From the NCBI GenBank assembly GCA_949292905.1, contig CASFAV010000016.1, positions 124,001-188,000 of the forward strand: a stretch of 64,000 bases of DNA, written 5' to 3'. The first letter of the stretch is position 1. Each line of letters opens with the position of its first letter. The position numbers were made by a program, and so were the translations under genes. Shown here piece after piece: positions 24,020 to 35,500 of the stretch. The notes under the pieces were generated by a model. That model saw only the letters and a list, made by a program, of their open reading frames with translations, ran no database searches and was not told the DNA's origin. Origin of the DNA: an uncultured Eubacteriales bacterium. Its GTDB lineage: Bacteria > Bacillota > Clostridia > Christensenellales > DTU072.

Positions 24020-27000
24020 ATGAAGAAAAAGCTATATTTTTTATTATTTGTTTTGCTTGCTGTCGCGTTGATATTGAGCGCTTGCGCGGATAAGGACAAA
24101 GGCGCCGACGACACCGTTACCAAGTTTAAGATCAGTTTCGTAAGTCAGGGCGAAGTATTCTATTCCTACGAGGCGGAGACCGGAGCCGCGATCTCTTTCC
24201 CGAAAGAGTCGCCGCAAAACTACGAGGACGATTCCTACGTTTACGAGTTCGCCGGCTGGAGCCTTTCCGAAAAGGGAGAAATAGTTTCCGAAGGCGGGAA
24301 GGTTTCGGCGGACGTCACTTATTACGCCGTTTTCAGAGCCACCGATAAAGAAGAAACGATCCCCAAATATACGGTGATTTTCGTTGACGGACTTACCGGC
24401 GAAACGATAGACACCGTTTCCGTACCGAAAGGGGAGAGTGCGGAAGCTCCGAAGGCTCCCGTTCACGAAGGATATACTTTTACGGGTTGGGACAAAGCTT
24501 TCGACAATATCGTAAGCCGCACGGAAGTAGTGGCGGAGTACGAGCGCAACGAGTACACTTTCACAATAATTAATCTCGACGCTACCAAATCCGAAAAAGT
24601 GCTTTACGGAGATGAGATTTCTCCCGGAGCGGCGTCTACGGTTTACGGACTTACTTTCGACGGTTGGTACGCGGACGAAAATCACACCGTTCCTTTCGAT
24701 ACCGTAGCCAAAGACGGGATGCCCGCCGAGAACGTTACCGCATACGCCAAATATTCCGTCGATCTGACGGGTGCCGCCATCGAATTCCCCGAATATTCGG
24801 TGTACGGCGGCGAACCCGTATCCGTTTATCTTCCCCGTTATTACGACCAAAGCTACGAGGGCGATGATTACGAGAACGTTCCGGAGATAGTGGAGTACAG
24901 CTATCTGTGGGACGACGGCGGTACCGACGAGGTATTCGCTTTCCGCGGAGCAGGCATGCAGTCCGTATCCGTTACCGTTACCGCGACATACGCTTACGAC
25001 GGCGGCGCGGTGGTTACCGACATAACTCTTACCGACTCGTGCGAAGTCGCCAAAGCGACGCTCGACGTCAGAGTTTCGTTCGAGGAAGCCGTCATCCCTT
25101 ACGGTACCGCTCCCGTAGCGGTATTCGATATCGAAGGCTTCGTCGGAGACGACGCGGCAACGCAGACCGCGCTGATAAAGCCCGTATACACTTCGCTCGG
25201 TGAGGTCGCGGACGCCGAGAAACTCCCCGTAGGCGATTATTTAGTTACCGTCGACGGCACGGAGCTTGCCGATTACGAGGTCACGGGACACCTTGCGTAT
25301 CTTACCGTGAACCGCGCCCCGCTCGACGTGGCGGTGGTATTGAATAAAGATTCGTACGTTTACGGCGACGAGGTGCTCGCTTCGCTTACATACGTTGGAT
25401 TCGTATATGACGAAGACGAGACCTGCCTGGAAGCATCGGGAACCGTGAAGCACACGGGCGGCGTAGAGAGTAACGGCGCCTATTCGGCGGGAGAACACGG
25501 CTTCGTAGGCGAAGGCTGCGTTTCCGCAAGCTACGATTTTAATTACATTCCGTCAAATGCGGTAATTGCCAAGGCTCCGCTCACGGTCAAAACTTCAACG
25601 GATAAAGCCGTTTACGTCTACGGTGAAATGCCGGTAGTTACGCATACGTTCGCGGGCTTCGTGAACGACGAAGACTCCGACGTAATAAACGGCGACGCGG
25701 TTTACGTGTATACCGGAGAAACTTCTTCCGGACTGCGCGCCGCGGGCGAACATTCCGTAACGACGGAAGGCTTCCTTTCCGCAAATTACGAACTGAGTTA
25801 CTTAAAAGCCGATTTCACGGTGCTCAAGGCGGAACTTACCGGTAAAGTCATAATCGCTGATTCCGATAATTTCGTTTACGGCGATATGCTCAGTCTGAGT
25901 CTGGAGCTTACGGGCTTCGTAAAGGGGGAAAGTCTCGCCACGCTCGGCGTTTCTCCCGTCTATACCGTAGTCGCGGGCGACAACATATATTCGCCTACGG
26001 ATAAACTGCATGCGGGCAGCTATTCCGTCAACGCTTCGCTGGAGGAACCCGCCAATTACACCGTTGTATCTATCGAAAGCGCTCCGCTCACGATAGGCAA
26101 AAAGACGCTTACCGTTAAGCTGTCGACCGACAAAGAGTCGTATGTGTACGGCGAAACGGTAACGCCGATATTGACTTTTACGGGATTCGTTTACGGCGAG
26201 GACGCAACTACCGCGGGATGCGTAGCCGCGATAAATTACTACGACGCGGAGCTTGATCCTTATACGAGCGAGAAATTCATCGTCGGCGGCTACAGCGCGT
26301 CTGCAGAGGGCGGTTCCGCCGCTGACTACGTGTGGGATGCCCCCGACTTAACAGATTTCAAAGTCGACAAAAAAACCGCTTCCGTTACCGTCACTACGAC
26401 CAAGAACGAATACGTATACGGTGAGAGCGTGACCGCCACTCTCGAATATTCCGGACTCGTCTACGGAGAAACGCCGGAAGAGTCTTTCGGCATACTCGAC
26501 ATCGTCTACGTCAGGGACGGCGAAACGCTCGACAACGTCAATAATCCCGGAGTGGGAACGTATTCGTTGTCCGTAAGCGGATACCGCATACCCGACAACT
26601 ACGTTCTGGAAACGTACGGTAACGAATTCACGATCGTCGAGCGGGAATTCCTGATAAGAGTCAACGCGGTAGCAGCTTCCGAAAGCGTTTGGAGCAAATC
26701 CGAAGGCTTCGATACGCTCACTTTGGATTACGGTATTTTCTACGTAGACGGGACGCTTATGCTCAACGCGACGCAGAAGGGACTTTATACCGCCGTCGGC
26801 ACAGATCTTTCCGATTCGCAATTTGCTTGGGAAAGCAATTCCGTGAGTATCCGTTTGGGAAGCACGAGCGGACAGGGGGTTACCGATAACTTCCTGATTG
26901 TTTACGATTTAAGCGTAAATCTGACGGATAAGAGCTTCGAGGGCGTAAACATAAGCATCAAAGGAAACAATCTCGTCTATACGGGTTACGCGCAGGAGCT

Positions 27001-30000
27001 CGGCTCGGTAAGCGCGGACAACGCGATCTCCGCGGTGGTAACGTATTCGCGCACCGAGAACGGAGAATACTCTTCAGCTGCGCCTACGGAGGTGAAGGCG
27101 GGAGAATACACCGTGTACTACAAGGTCACGGCGCCGGGCTACGACGGCGTCCTGGAAGGCAGCTATACCGCTACCGTGGCAAAGGCGGTCAACAGGATAG
27201 AGAAGATCTCCGACGGGAATTACGTATATAACGGCGAAAGCCAGACCGTGGATATAACCGAACTCGTGAGAGCGGATTTCGGCGAGCCGGTAGTTACTGT
27301 CGGTAGTAACGTGTTTACTTCCGTTCCCGAAAAAGGGTATCTTGAACTTACCGTTTCGGTAGCCGGAACAAGCGATTATTCAAGCGCGGAGTATGAGCTC
27401 AGAGTGCCGATTGCCAAAGCGGAAATTACGCTCGGCGTGAGCAACGTTTCCGCAAAATACGACGGAAGCGCGTTCGGCGCGGACGTCGAAGTGACTGTCG
27501 AAGGCGCATACGAGGACGACGCGGAATTTGCTTACGAATATTCTTACGGCGGCAACATACAGACTGTTCCGTTCACTTTCGTCAACGCGGGAACTTACGT
27601 CGTTACGTTGCGGGCAACGAGCGCGAACTATGCGGAAGTTGCCGCGACTTATAACGTGACGATAGCGAAAGGCGATTACGAAGTGGTCGTAAGCGAAGAA
27701 ACGTTCACTTATACCGGCATAGCGCAGGGTAACGACGTTACCGTTACGGGAAGCGATCCTTATACGGTAAATTATTATTACAACGGCGTGCTTTATACGG
27801 GAGAGGGCGCTCCCGCATACGTTGACGCAGGCACGTATGCGATACGTTGCATAGTAAAAGCCGGAACGGCAAACTATAACGACTGCGAAGTCAGCTACAA
27901 TATTATAATAGCCGTGGCGCAGAACGCCGTATCTCGTATCGACGGTAAAGACTTTTCGGATTACGTTTATAACGGCGAATGGCAGACGGTCGATTACGCT
28001 TCGGTGCTTAAAGCCGATTTCGGAACGCTCGTCGTGACGAGCGGTAACGCTTCCTTCCTTAACGTTCCTTCGGGCGGGGTGCACAGATTCACCGTAGGTG
28101 TTGTCGGCAACGCCAACTATACCGCGTGCAGTTACGAAGTGTCGGTAAACGTAGCGAAAGCTAACTATACTCACGACGAAATACCCGCCGATGCCGTAAA
28201 GAGCGACGATATAGTAATGCGTCTCGGAAGAAAGCTCTCGTTCGTCGAGCTCAGCGCAGGTTTCAGTTGGGTAAATCCCGACGACGATCTTACTTCGGGA
28301 AGCCACAGCGCGTATTATTGCGGCGACAGCGTGAATTACAACGTATACGAGGTGACCTTAAACGTCGTTGCGCGTAAAGAAAACGTTATGCTCTCCGTAA
28401 GCGAAAACATAGAAGCCGATTACGGCGTGACCAGGCTCGACGGACTCGTATCCGTCACCGCGACGGGCGAGGGAAGGACTCTCACCGACGACGAAGCGGC
28501 GCTCGTGTACACGATAAGCACTAACGCCGATTATACCGTGGGCGGCACCTATACCGTATCCTATCTTCTCAAAGAAAACGACTATTACGAAGTGCGTTTC
28601 GACGGAAGAGCGGGTAGCGAATTCGTGACGAGCTTCAAGATCAAATCGGTGAAAGTCGGAAGCGTATCTTACACGATCGAGGACGCTTTGTTCGCGGCGT
28701 CGAGCGGGACCGTGATAGTTACGGCGGACACAGCTTTTGCGACCGCTTCGGTCAAAGAAGCTGTCGGCGGACTTTATGCAAATAGCGCGTACTATACGGT
28801 AAAGAGCGGAGTCACGTTGCTCGTTCCTTACGATATCAATTATTCTACGGACACGAATACGACGACAGAGGACGACGCATTTGCCGCAGTTAAGGTCGAT
28901 AACGCTTTCAGCAAACTTATACTAACGGCGGACAATACTCTCACCGTCAACGGTAAGCTTATCGTCAATGCAAAGAGAAACGCGACGACTTCAACTACTT
29001 CCACCGTGAACGGCGCCAATTACGGCGAAATGGAGATAGCGGCGGGCGCTTCCGTAATACTCGCGAGCGGTTCCGTCTACGAGTCGATAGGCTTTACTTA
29101 CGGCGACGGAGAAATTATCGCGATGAACGGTTCGAACGTGTACGAGCCTCTCAATATGCTCAACTGGAAGGGCGGCACGATATCCAGCAATATCATGGAC
29201 GACGTGTTCCCGCTCAATCAGTTTTCCGCGAGCAGTATTATAGCGAAAATGCGAGTGGAATACGGCGCGAATTATTATCTCAAAGCGACGATCAATATTT
29301 CCTATTTCGGAGTGCAGAGGACGGACGTGAAATTCGTTTCGACGGGCACGGATACCTTCTTGCAATTATCCGAAAACTCGAGCTATATATACAAATACGT
29401 GGACGAGAACAACGGCGAGTTCAATCTCGAACTTCACGGAGCGATACGTTTCTATAATCTCTCGGTAACGATACGCCTTACGGTGATCACACAGACCGTA
29501 TCTACTTCCGGTAAGGATATCCCTATCCCCGGCAACATTAAGGTTACCGTAGCGTCCGGCACGACGATTGTACCGAACGGAATAAGCGTCAAACTTCTGC
29601 CCGGCGCGGAGATCGAAGTGAAAGAGGGCGCGACGCTCGCCATACAGTCCGGAGGTAAGCTCTATGGCTACGGCGAAGGTTGCGCTACGTTCGACAGCGA
29701 TCTGAGCGCATGGCGGGACGGCGGACTCGGAAGGGGTTATCCCTATAATTACACCGGCGCGTACAGGGTCACGCCCGTGACGGATTTCAATGCGTCAACG
29801 CCTGCGATTGTATTAGTGGCAGGGACATTGAACGCCGAATCGGGTTCGACGCTCGCCGCGGGTATCGTAGGAGTTAACGGCGGTAAATTAACTGTGGGCG
29901 CCTCTGTCGGCGTGAGCGGCACGATCAAAGAGGACAATTCTCCCATACGCGGGGAAGCGTATTTCTACTCGACGATAACCGGTAAGCTTATTTCCGAAAA

Positions 30001-30061
30001 TTCATCCGCGAATATTTCGGCGGACAGAACTTACAACTATGTCAACGGTGCTTGGGCGTAA
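24020..30061 (+). CDS. Large repeat lipoprotein with InlB-type and MBG-type modules
   Basis: 2013 aa exported lipoprotein: signal peptide and lipobox LSAC with Cys22. Residues about 35-250 contain three InlB B-repeat-like units (YEFAGWS, YTFTGWD, LTFDGWYAD). From about 330 to 900 there are repeated units that open with a YVYGE/YVYGD motif and run about 75-90 residues, MBG-like. Residues about 950-1500 hold more MBG-type modules (DYVYNGEWQTVDY, YVYNGESQTVD). The last 500 residues are a beta-helix-like, low-charge region with AGASVILASG-type turns. No sortase or C-terminal membrane anchor is present. It is the first gene of an apparent operon with an ABC exporter 74 bp downstream. Confidence 0.8.
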   Translation: MKKKLYFLLFVLLAVALILSACADKDKGADDTVTKFKISFVSQGEVFYSYEAETGAAISFPKESPQNYEDDSYVYEFAGWSLSEKGEIVSEGGKVSADVTYYAVFRATDKEETIPKYTVIFVDGLTGETIDTVSVPKGESAEAPKAPVHEGYTFTGWDKAFDNIVSRTEVVAEYERNEYTFTIINLDATKSEKVLYGDEISPGAASTVYGLTFDGWYADENHTVPFDTVAKDGMPAENVTAYAKYSVDLTGAAIEFPEYSVYGGEPVSVYLPRYYDQSYEGDDYENVPEIVEYSYLWDDGGTDEVFAFRGAGMQSVSVTVTATYAYDGGAVVTDITLTDSCEVAKATLDVRVSFEEAVIPYGTAPVAVFDIEGFVGDDAATQTALIKPVYTSLGEVADAEKLPVGDYLVTVDGTELADYEVTGHLAYLTVNRAPLDVAVVLNKDSYVYGDEVLASLTYVGFVYDEDETCLEASGTVKHTGGVESNGAYSAGEHGFVGEGCVSASYDFNYIPSNAVIAKAPLTVKTSTDKAVYVYGEMPVVTHTFAGFVNDEDSDVINGDAVYVYTGETSSGLRAAGEHSVTTEGFLSANYELSYLKADFTVLKAELTGKVIIADSDNFVYGDMLSLSLELTGFVKGESLATLGVSPVYTVVAGDNIYSPTDKLHAGSYSVNASLEEPANYTVVSIESAPLTIGKKTLTVKLSTDKESYVYGETVTPILTFTGFVYGEDATTAGCVAAINYYDAELDPYTSEKFIVGGYSASAEGGSAADYVWDAPDLTDFKVDKKTASVTVTTTKNEYVYGESVTATLEYSGLVYGETPEESFGILDIVYVRDGETLDNVNNPGVGTYSLSVSGYRIPDNYVLETYGNEFTIVEREFLIRVNAVAASESVWSKSEGFDTLTLDYGIFYVDGTLMLNATQKGLYTAVGTDLSDSQFAWESNSVSIRLGSTSGQGVTDNFLIVYDLSVNLTDKSFEGVNISIKGNNLVYTGYAQELGSVSADNAISAVVTYSRTENGEYSSAAPTEVKAGEYTVYYKVTAPGYDGVLEGSYTATVAKAVNRIEKISDGNYVYNGESQTVDITELVRADFGEPVVTVGSNVFTSVPEKGYLELTVSVAGTSDYSSAEYELRVPIAKAEITLGVSNVSAKYDGSAFGADVEVTVEGAYEDDAEFAYEYSYGGNIQTVPFTFVNAGTYVVTLRATSANYAEVAATYNVTIAKGDYEVVVSEETFTYTGIAQGNDVTVTGSDPYTVNYYYNGVLYTGEGAPAYVDAGTYAIRCIVKAGTANYNDCEVSYNIIIAVAQNAVSRIDGKDFSDYVYNGEWQTVDYASVLKADFGTLVVTSGNASFLNVPSGGVHRFTVGVVGNANYTACSYEVSVNVAKANYTHDEIPADAVKSDDIVMRLGRKLSFVELSAGFSWVNPDDDLTSGSHSAYYCGDSVNYNVYEVTLNVVARKENVMLSVSENIEADYGVTRLDGLVSVTATGEGRTLTDDEAALVYTISTNADYTVGGTYTVSYLLKENDYYEVRFDGRAGSEFVTSFKIKSVKVGSVSYTIEDALFAASSGTVIVTADTAFATASVKEAVGGLYANSAYYTVKSGVTLLVPYDINYSTDTNTTTEDDAFAAVKVDNAFSKLILTADNTLTVNGKLIVNAKRNATTSTTSTVNGANYGEMEIAAGASVILASGSVYESIGFTYGDGEIIAMNGSNVYEPLNMLNWKGGTISSNIMDDVFPLNQFSASSIIAKMRVEYGANYYLKATINISYFGVQRTDVKFVSTGTDTFLQLSENSSYIYKYVDENNGEFNLELHGAIRFYNLSVTIRLTVITQTVSTSGKDIPIPGNIKVTVASGTTIVPNGISVKLLPGAEIEVKEGATLAIQSGGKLYGYGEGCATFDSDLSAWRDGGLGRGYPYNYTGAYRVTPVTDFNASTPAIVLVAGTLNAESGSTLAAGIVGVNGGKLTVGASVGVSGTIKEDNSPIRGEAYFYSTITGKLISENSSANISADRTYNYVNGAWA

Positions 30062-30135
30062 GCATTGCGCAAAAGCGGGGCGGAGCCGCGCACGGGTAAC
30101 GCCCCCCGTTAAAAAATATTATAGAGGTATCCGAT

Positions 30136-30891
30136 ATGGCAGAAAATAATATGCCCGTTGCGGAGAACGTTGTTACCGTAAACGGGCTGTGGAAAAAATA
30201 TTCCAAACGCGCGGATTATGCCGTGCAGGATGTATCTTTCAAAGTGAATGCCGGCGAAATCGTGGGCATTCTCGGTCACAACGGCGCAGGTAAATCGACT
30301 ACGCTCAAGTGTCTGGAAGGGATGTTGCCTTTCGATAAAGGCAATATTTCCATATGCGGCTACGATATAGTCGCCGAGCCAGTCAAAGCGAAAGCCAATA
30401 TGGGATTCGTGACCGACGATCACGCCGTTTTCGTCAAAATGACGGGTATCGAATATATCGATTTCATGTCCGACGTCTATAAAGTGCCGCAGGCGATACG
30501 TCAGACGCGCGTCGATCAGTTGGAAAAGGTCTTCTGTCTCGGAGACAGCATACAGAATCTCATATCTTCATATTCACACGGCATGCGCCAGAAAATTTGT
30601 ATGATGGGCTCGCTTATCCATTCGCCCAAGCTGTGGATACTCGACGAACCGATGACGGGGCTCGATCCGCGCACCATGCGCGCCGTGCAGGATTATATGA
30701 AGTATTACGCTTCGATAGGCAACGCTATACTTTTTTCCTCTCATGCGCTCAACACGGTAGCCAAAATATGCGACAGAGTGGTCCTTATACGTAAAGGAAA
30801 AAGGGTGGACGAGCTCGTTATGAGCGAATTCGCGGACAGAGCGGATTTCGATTTCGAGGAGTATTTCTTGAGCAATGAAGGACAGGATTGA
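30136..30891 (+). CDS. ABC transporter ATP-binding protein
   Basis: 251 aa, with Walker A GHNGAGKST, signature SYSHGMRQK in place of LSGGQ, Walker B LWILDEP followed by the D-loop GLDP and the switch His in FSSHAL. The SHGMRQ signature is the variant seen in ABC-2 type exporters. GAGG precedes the ATG. It overlaps the permease gene by 17 bp, so the two form one unit. The substrate is unknown; flanking surface-protein genes hint at a cell-envelope role. Confidence 0.9.
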   Translation: MAENNMPVAENVVTVNGLWKKYSKRADYAVQDVSFKVNAGEIVGILGHNGAGKSTTLKCLEGMLPFDKGNISICGYDIVAEPVKAKANMGFVTDDHAVFVKMTGIEYIDFMSDVYKVPQAIRQTRVDQLEKVFCLGDSIQNLISSYSHGMRQKICMMGSLIHSPKLWILDEPMTGLDPRTMRAVQDYMKYYASIGNAILFSSHALNTVAKICDRVVLIRKGKRVDELVMSEFADRADFDFEEYFLSNEGQD

Positions 30892-32566
30892 TTTCAGATT
30901 GCTCGGCGCGCTTCTCAGAAAGAACCGCCGCGAAAAAACTTCGGATTTCCGCAAAGGGCATTTCAATGCGGTAGGCTTCGTTATGCGCTTAATGCTCACG
31001 GGCGCGCTTATCGCCGTTTTCGTGATATTTTTCGGCAAGTTCCTCGATATGTATACGGGGATCAAGACCGATAACGCGCTCGCGCCTCAGGAAAGACTGT
31101 ACGAATTGCTCTCTATCGTTTACGGCGCCATCCTGATCGCGCTCGTCCTGAGCGGCGTTTCCAAGATCAATACTTCGCTCTTCGCTTCCGACGATATGCG
31201 CGTCATAGCGGCTTTGCCGATAGGGGCGAATACGCTGTATCTGTCTAAAATAATCCTTATTTACCTTTCTCAACTCGCGGTGGCTTGCGTTACCGTGCTC
31301 CCGACCAATATCACGGTTGCGGTACATTGCGAGGTCACCGCGGCGTTCTATCCGCTCACCGTCCTTACCTGTCTGCTCCTGCCGCTCATATCGGTGGCGC
31401 TGTCATCGATACTCGCGCTTCCTTTCCACGCCGTGACTGCGGCTCTGAAAGAAAGGTTCGTCGTTAATTTCATCGTGATCACATTGCTCACGGCGGCGTT
31501 GCTCTTCCTGTACGCGTATCTGCTCGAAGTCGTCAAAGAGCTCTTGCTCGGCGATCAGATGAGATACTTCTTCAACGAGAAGGTGATGGACGCCATCGAG
31601 AAGACGGCGGCATATATTTATCCTGCAAATCTCATCGCCGATATTTTGCTCGGCAGACGGCTGCTCGTCAGTTCTCTTTCCATAGTCGGTATCCTTGTCG
31701 TCTGTACGCTCGTGTCCTTCTTCGCGATACGCGGACTTCTTATGGGCTCTCTGCAATCGAAAATTTCCGGAAGAAGCGACTTCGTAAGAAGGCCGAAAGG
31801 TCACGCCCGTGCAAATTCGCCCTTCGTCGCTATGCTCAAAAAGGAATTTTTGCTCATCTTCAGAACGCCGAGTTATATGTTTTCCTATTTTGCCGTAGCC
31901 GTGGTCGTTCCGCTTTTGGTATATTTCTGTATGTCCGTGGGATCGTCCCTCGCCCTTAAACTCATAGCGGTCGACAGCAACCTCGAACTTGCGATATTCC
32001 TTACTTTGCTTTTCGGCACGCTCGGAAATATGTTCTGCTCGACGAATATCAGCAGAGAAGGGTTGCTGTTCTATTCGCTCAAAGCCATGCCGCTCGATTA
32101 CAGACACGTGGTGTTTTCCAAAGTCGCGCTTTGCATGGTAGTGACCGCGGTGTCGCAGATGCTCTCCGCCGTGCTCCTCGCCGCTACCGGTTACGTCAGC
32201 GCGGCCAACGCAGCTTTCCTTTTCGCCATAGGAGTGCTTTTCGGGTTTACCCAGGTGTGCGTAGCCACAAGAGTGGATTTCAATCATCCGCATTTTTCTA
32301 CCGAAGCAGGCGGCGAGATACAGGAGTCCGGCAATACATCGAGTTCCGTTATCGTGTCCGGGATATTGCTCGCTTTTGCGCTCGGCGGCGCGCTGCTGCT
32401 TACCAAAATGTATTTCTCGCTTCGCGGACTTGCGGACGCGTACGCTTATCTTACTTATGTGATTTCCGCTTGTTTTGCGGTAGTCAGCGCCGCGGGAGCC
32501 GTGGCTTTCCTGCTCGTAGGGCTCAAAGATAAATATTACCGTTTCGGCGGAGGTGGCGCGCGATGA
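30875..32566 (+). CDS. ABC-2 type permease, multi-span (563 aa)
   Basis: An integral membrane protein with roughly 12 hydrophobic segments, starting about residue 33 and ending near residue 555. A long cytoplasmic loop around residues 300-325 is Arg/Lys-rich (RRPKGHARAN). The size and doubled arrangement resemble the large fused ABC-2 permeases (YhaP/EcsB-like) paired with a single ATPase. It overlaps the ATPase gene by 17 bp and the next gene by ATGA. No substrate-specific motif can be read. Confidence 0.8.
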   Translation: MKDRIDFRLLGALLRKNRREKTSDFRKGHFNAVGFVMRLMLTGALIAVFVIFFGKFLDMYTGIKTDNALAPQERLYELLSIVYGAILIALVLSGVSKINTSLFASDDMRVIAALPIGANTLYLSKIILIYLSQLAVACVTVLPTNITVAVHCEVTAAFYPLTVLTCLLLPLISVALSSILALPFHAVTAALKERFVVNFIVITLLTAALLFLYAYLLEVVKELLLGDQMRYFFNEKVMDAIEKTAAYIYPANLIADILLGRRLLVSSLSIVGILVVCTLVSFFAIRGLLMGSLQSKISGRSDFVRRPKGHARANSPFVAMLKKEFLLIFRTPSYMFSYFAVAVVVPLLVYFCMSVGSSLALKLIAVDSNLELAIFLTLLFGTLGNMFCSTNISREGLLFYSLKAMPLDYRHVVFSKVALCMVVTAVSQMLSAVLLAATGYVSAANAAFLFAIGVLFGFTQVCVATRVDFNHPHFSTEAGGEIQESGNTSSSVIVSGILLAFALGGALLLTKMYFSLRGLADAYAYLTYVISACFAVVSAAGAVAFLLVGLKDKYYRFGGGGAR

Positions 32567-35500
32567 GAAAGAACGTTATCGCATTGATGCTCGTTTTGCC
32601 GTTATTGTTTATTTTCGTGGTGTTTTCTTCGGGAAATATCGCAAGCATCGGCGTATCCGTTTCCGCAAGCGGGATCGAGATCCTCAACGCTCCGGAAGAC
32701 GGCATATTGCGCATAGACCTCGCCGAATATAACGACGACTTCGCGGTCGCCGCGGAAGTTTATCCGGGTAACGCCGCCAACAGAGGTTATACCTTCAGAG
32801 TGGATGAGGTGGAAGGGACCGAATTCGCGGAAGTGAGCGTCGATCAGGACGGCACTTTACGTGCCGTTACCGTGGGCAGCGCGCGTATTACCGCCGTAAG
32901 CAACGACGGCGGCTATACGGACAGCTTTGTGGTGATCGTCTCTTCGTCCAAGCCTTACGATATGGAAATAGCTCTGTACGGAGAGTTCGGCGAGGAAAAT
33001 CTTCTCAACCGCTCCGATGACGTATTTACCGCAGAGGTAGTCACCGGTGTGTACGATTATACGACGCGCCTTGTGCCTATAGGATTTACCGCTGCCCGAA
33101 CGGAAGTCGTTAGCGGCTTTGCCGTGATAGACGAAGCCGCAGGCACGATAACTTTGCCTTTCGGCGGTAAGTCTCGTATCTCTTTCACCGTCGAGGACGG
33201 CGCGCGCGGCGATATAGTCAGATACCTCGACATAACGGCGACTTCCGCATTATCGAGCTCCGGTATAACCGTAAACGGTACTACGGGAGCCCTTATCGCG
33301 CTGGAAACGGGTATGACCGAGACTGATTTCTATGTCGAGTGCGCCAACGAGCCTTCGCTGGAGCATAACGTCAACATCGAGGACTACCGCGTGGAAAGAG
33401 TCGAAGGGATCGTCGGGGGATACCGCGTATTCGTCAAATTCTACGACGACGTCGGCGGTGAATTCGATATAACGGTAAACTGCGACGGTAACACGGAAAA
33501 TGTAAGGGTGTCTTTCGAAGATTTCGCTTTCTATCTGAGAAGTACGTTGCCCGTCCAGGGCGACAGTATCGCCGTGCTCAACGGCGAGAGCGTAACGTTC
33601 TATGCCGTTCCGGCGACGGTTTCCGTTGATACCGTCTATAAGTGGGAAATAACCGCGGGTACTCTTACCGCGGATAAAATAAATTGCATTCCTTCCGCGG
33701 ACGGCAGATCCTGTACTCTCACGGCATTCGGTAAAGGGACTTTCGTTCTCACGGTATATCCCGTAAGAGACGGAGAGATGCTCGACGTTTCGCCTGCGGT
33801 GATTTCCGCAGAAGCGGTCGAAACGGTTACTTCGGTACAGATAACGAATAAGACCGATTTAGGGCTTGCCAAACGTACCGCAGTACCGCAGTACGTTTAC
33901 GACGCTTCCGGAAGATTGGTCGAGTACGCTTACACGATAGGGGTCAACGCTTATCGGTATACCGAACTCGTGTCCGCTCTCGACGATCTCGAAATATCGC
34001 TTTCCGACGAAACGGCGGCAAGCGCGGAAATCGTTGAAGGGAGCATATTGCTTAAAGTGGTCAGAGGCGGCGAAGTGACCGTCACGATATCGTGGTCGGG
34101 GAACGATACTTTTGCGCAGAACGTCAAGACTTCGCTTACGCTCGACGCGGTCAAGGACGGCGTGGGCGTGTATAACAGCGACGAGATATTCAAAGCTGCC
34201 GAGTCAGGTTATCCGGTGGTGCTCGGCGCCGACATAATGCTCGGAACGCGCCCCGACGGAAGCGTGTATTCGCTCGACGAGCGCAAAGCTATGCTCGGCA
34301 GCATGAAGTCCACTTACAACACCGAGTATTATAAAAATACTTCGCAGGAACACAAGGCTTTCGTCAAATACGTTATAGAATTCCGTAACGACGTGCACGG
34401 GAACGGGTATTCCGTGAATGCCGAATATTTTACGCACGCCGTGGACGGCACGGGAGTACCGCAGATATTCACGGGACCTTTGTTCTTTGTAAGCTACGGC
34501 GAGATAGCTTCCGTGGCGGCGCAGGACAATATAGCTTTCCTCGTGCGCACGGACGGCGTTACGTTACATAATGTTACTTTGCTCGGCTGCAGCGACGAAT
34601 CGCTGTACGACGACGGCGAATACAAACTCGAAAATCTCAATAACGTGGGCACTACCCTCGAGATCAACGCCAGCGTTAACGTTCTCAATTGCCGCGTGCG
34701 TAACGGCAGGAACGTCGTGCGCGTATACGGCGGAAACCGTAACGGCAACTCGTATTTCATCGAGAGCCTTGCCGATAACGCGGGTTGCGACGGCGAGCGT
34801 ATAACGGTAAGGATAGAGGGCTCAATAATATCGCAGGGAAGGGAATTCCTCGTGAAAGAGGGCGCTAACCGCGCGTTGCGCGCGAGCTCCGCGTTAAGCC
34901 CGGTGTCCGCAGAATGCGTGGAGCCCGATCTTAAGGACGCAAGCGGCAAAGCCTATTCCGCGCAGACGAACAATTATCTCAACGACGAGTATTTCTATAA
35001 GAACTACGTCATGACAGACCTTACGATAGCGGACAGCGTGCTCGAAACGAGCGGACTTTTTGCAGTGGGCGTGGAGAGTAATTTCTCAGGCGCGGTCCTC
35101 TATAAGAATTCCGAAGAAAGCGGCGTCAATTTCGAAGGCTGGTCGGGGACCGGCGGCACTTCGTTCGCGTCGGTGCTCCGCTTAAAAGGCGACGTGAGAC
35201 TGTACGACTGGAAGAAGCTTGCCAACGTGGACAGCAGCACGCTCATCGACTCCAACAGAAAGGAATTCAAATTCGACATATCCACGATACTCGATTTCGT
35301 ATGCGGGAAGTATCCCGACAGGTACGGCGACCTTTTGACGGAAGCGGGCGGCGAGCGCGTTGTTCACGGCGGCATAGCCTTCTACGGCGGCGGCAAGAAT
35401 TATTCTCAACTCGATACGTCGGGGCTGAACGCGGAGCTTAAAGATTTCTCGACTTATCTCGTGAATATCTCCGTGCTTGCGGAATCCGACGATCCGGATA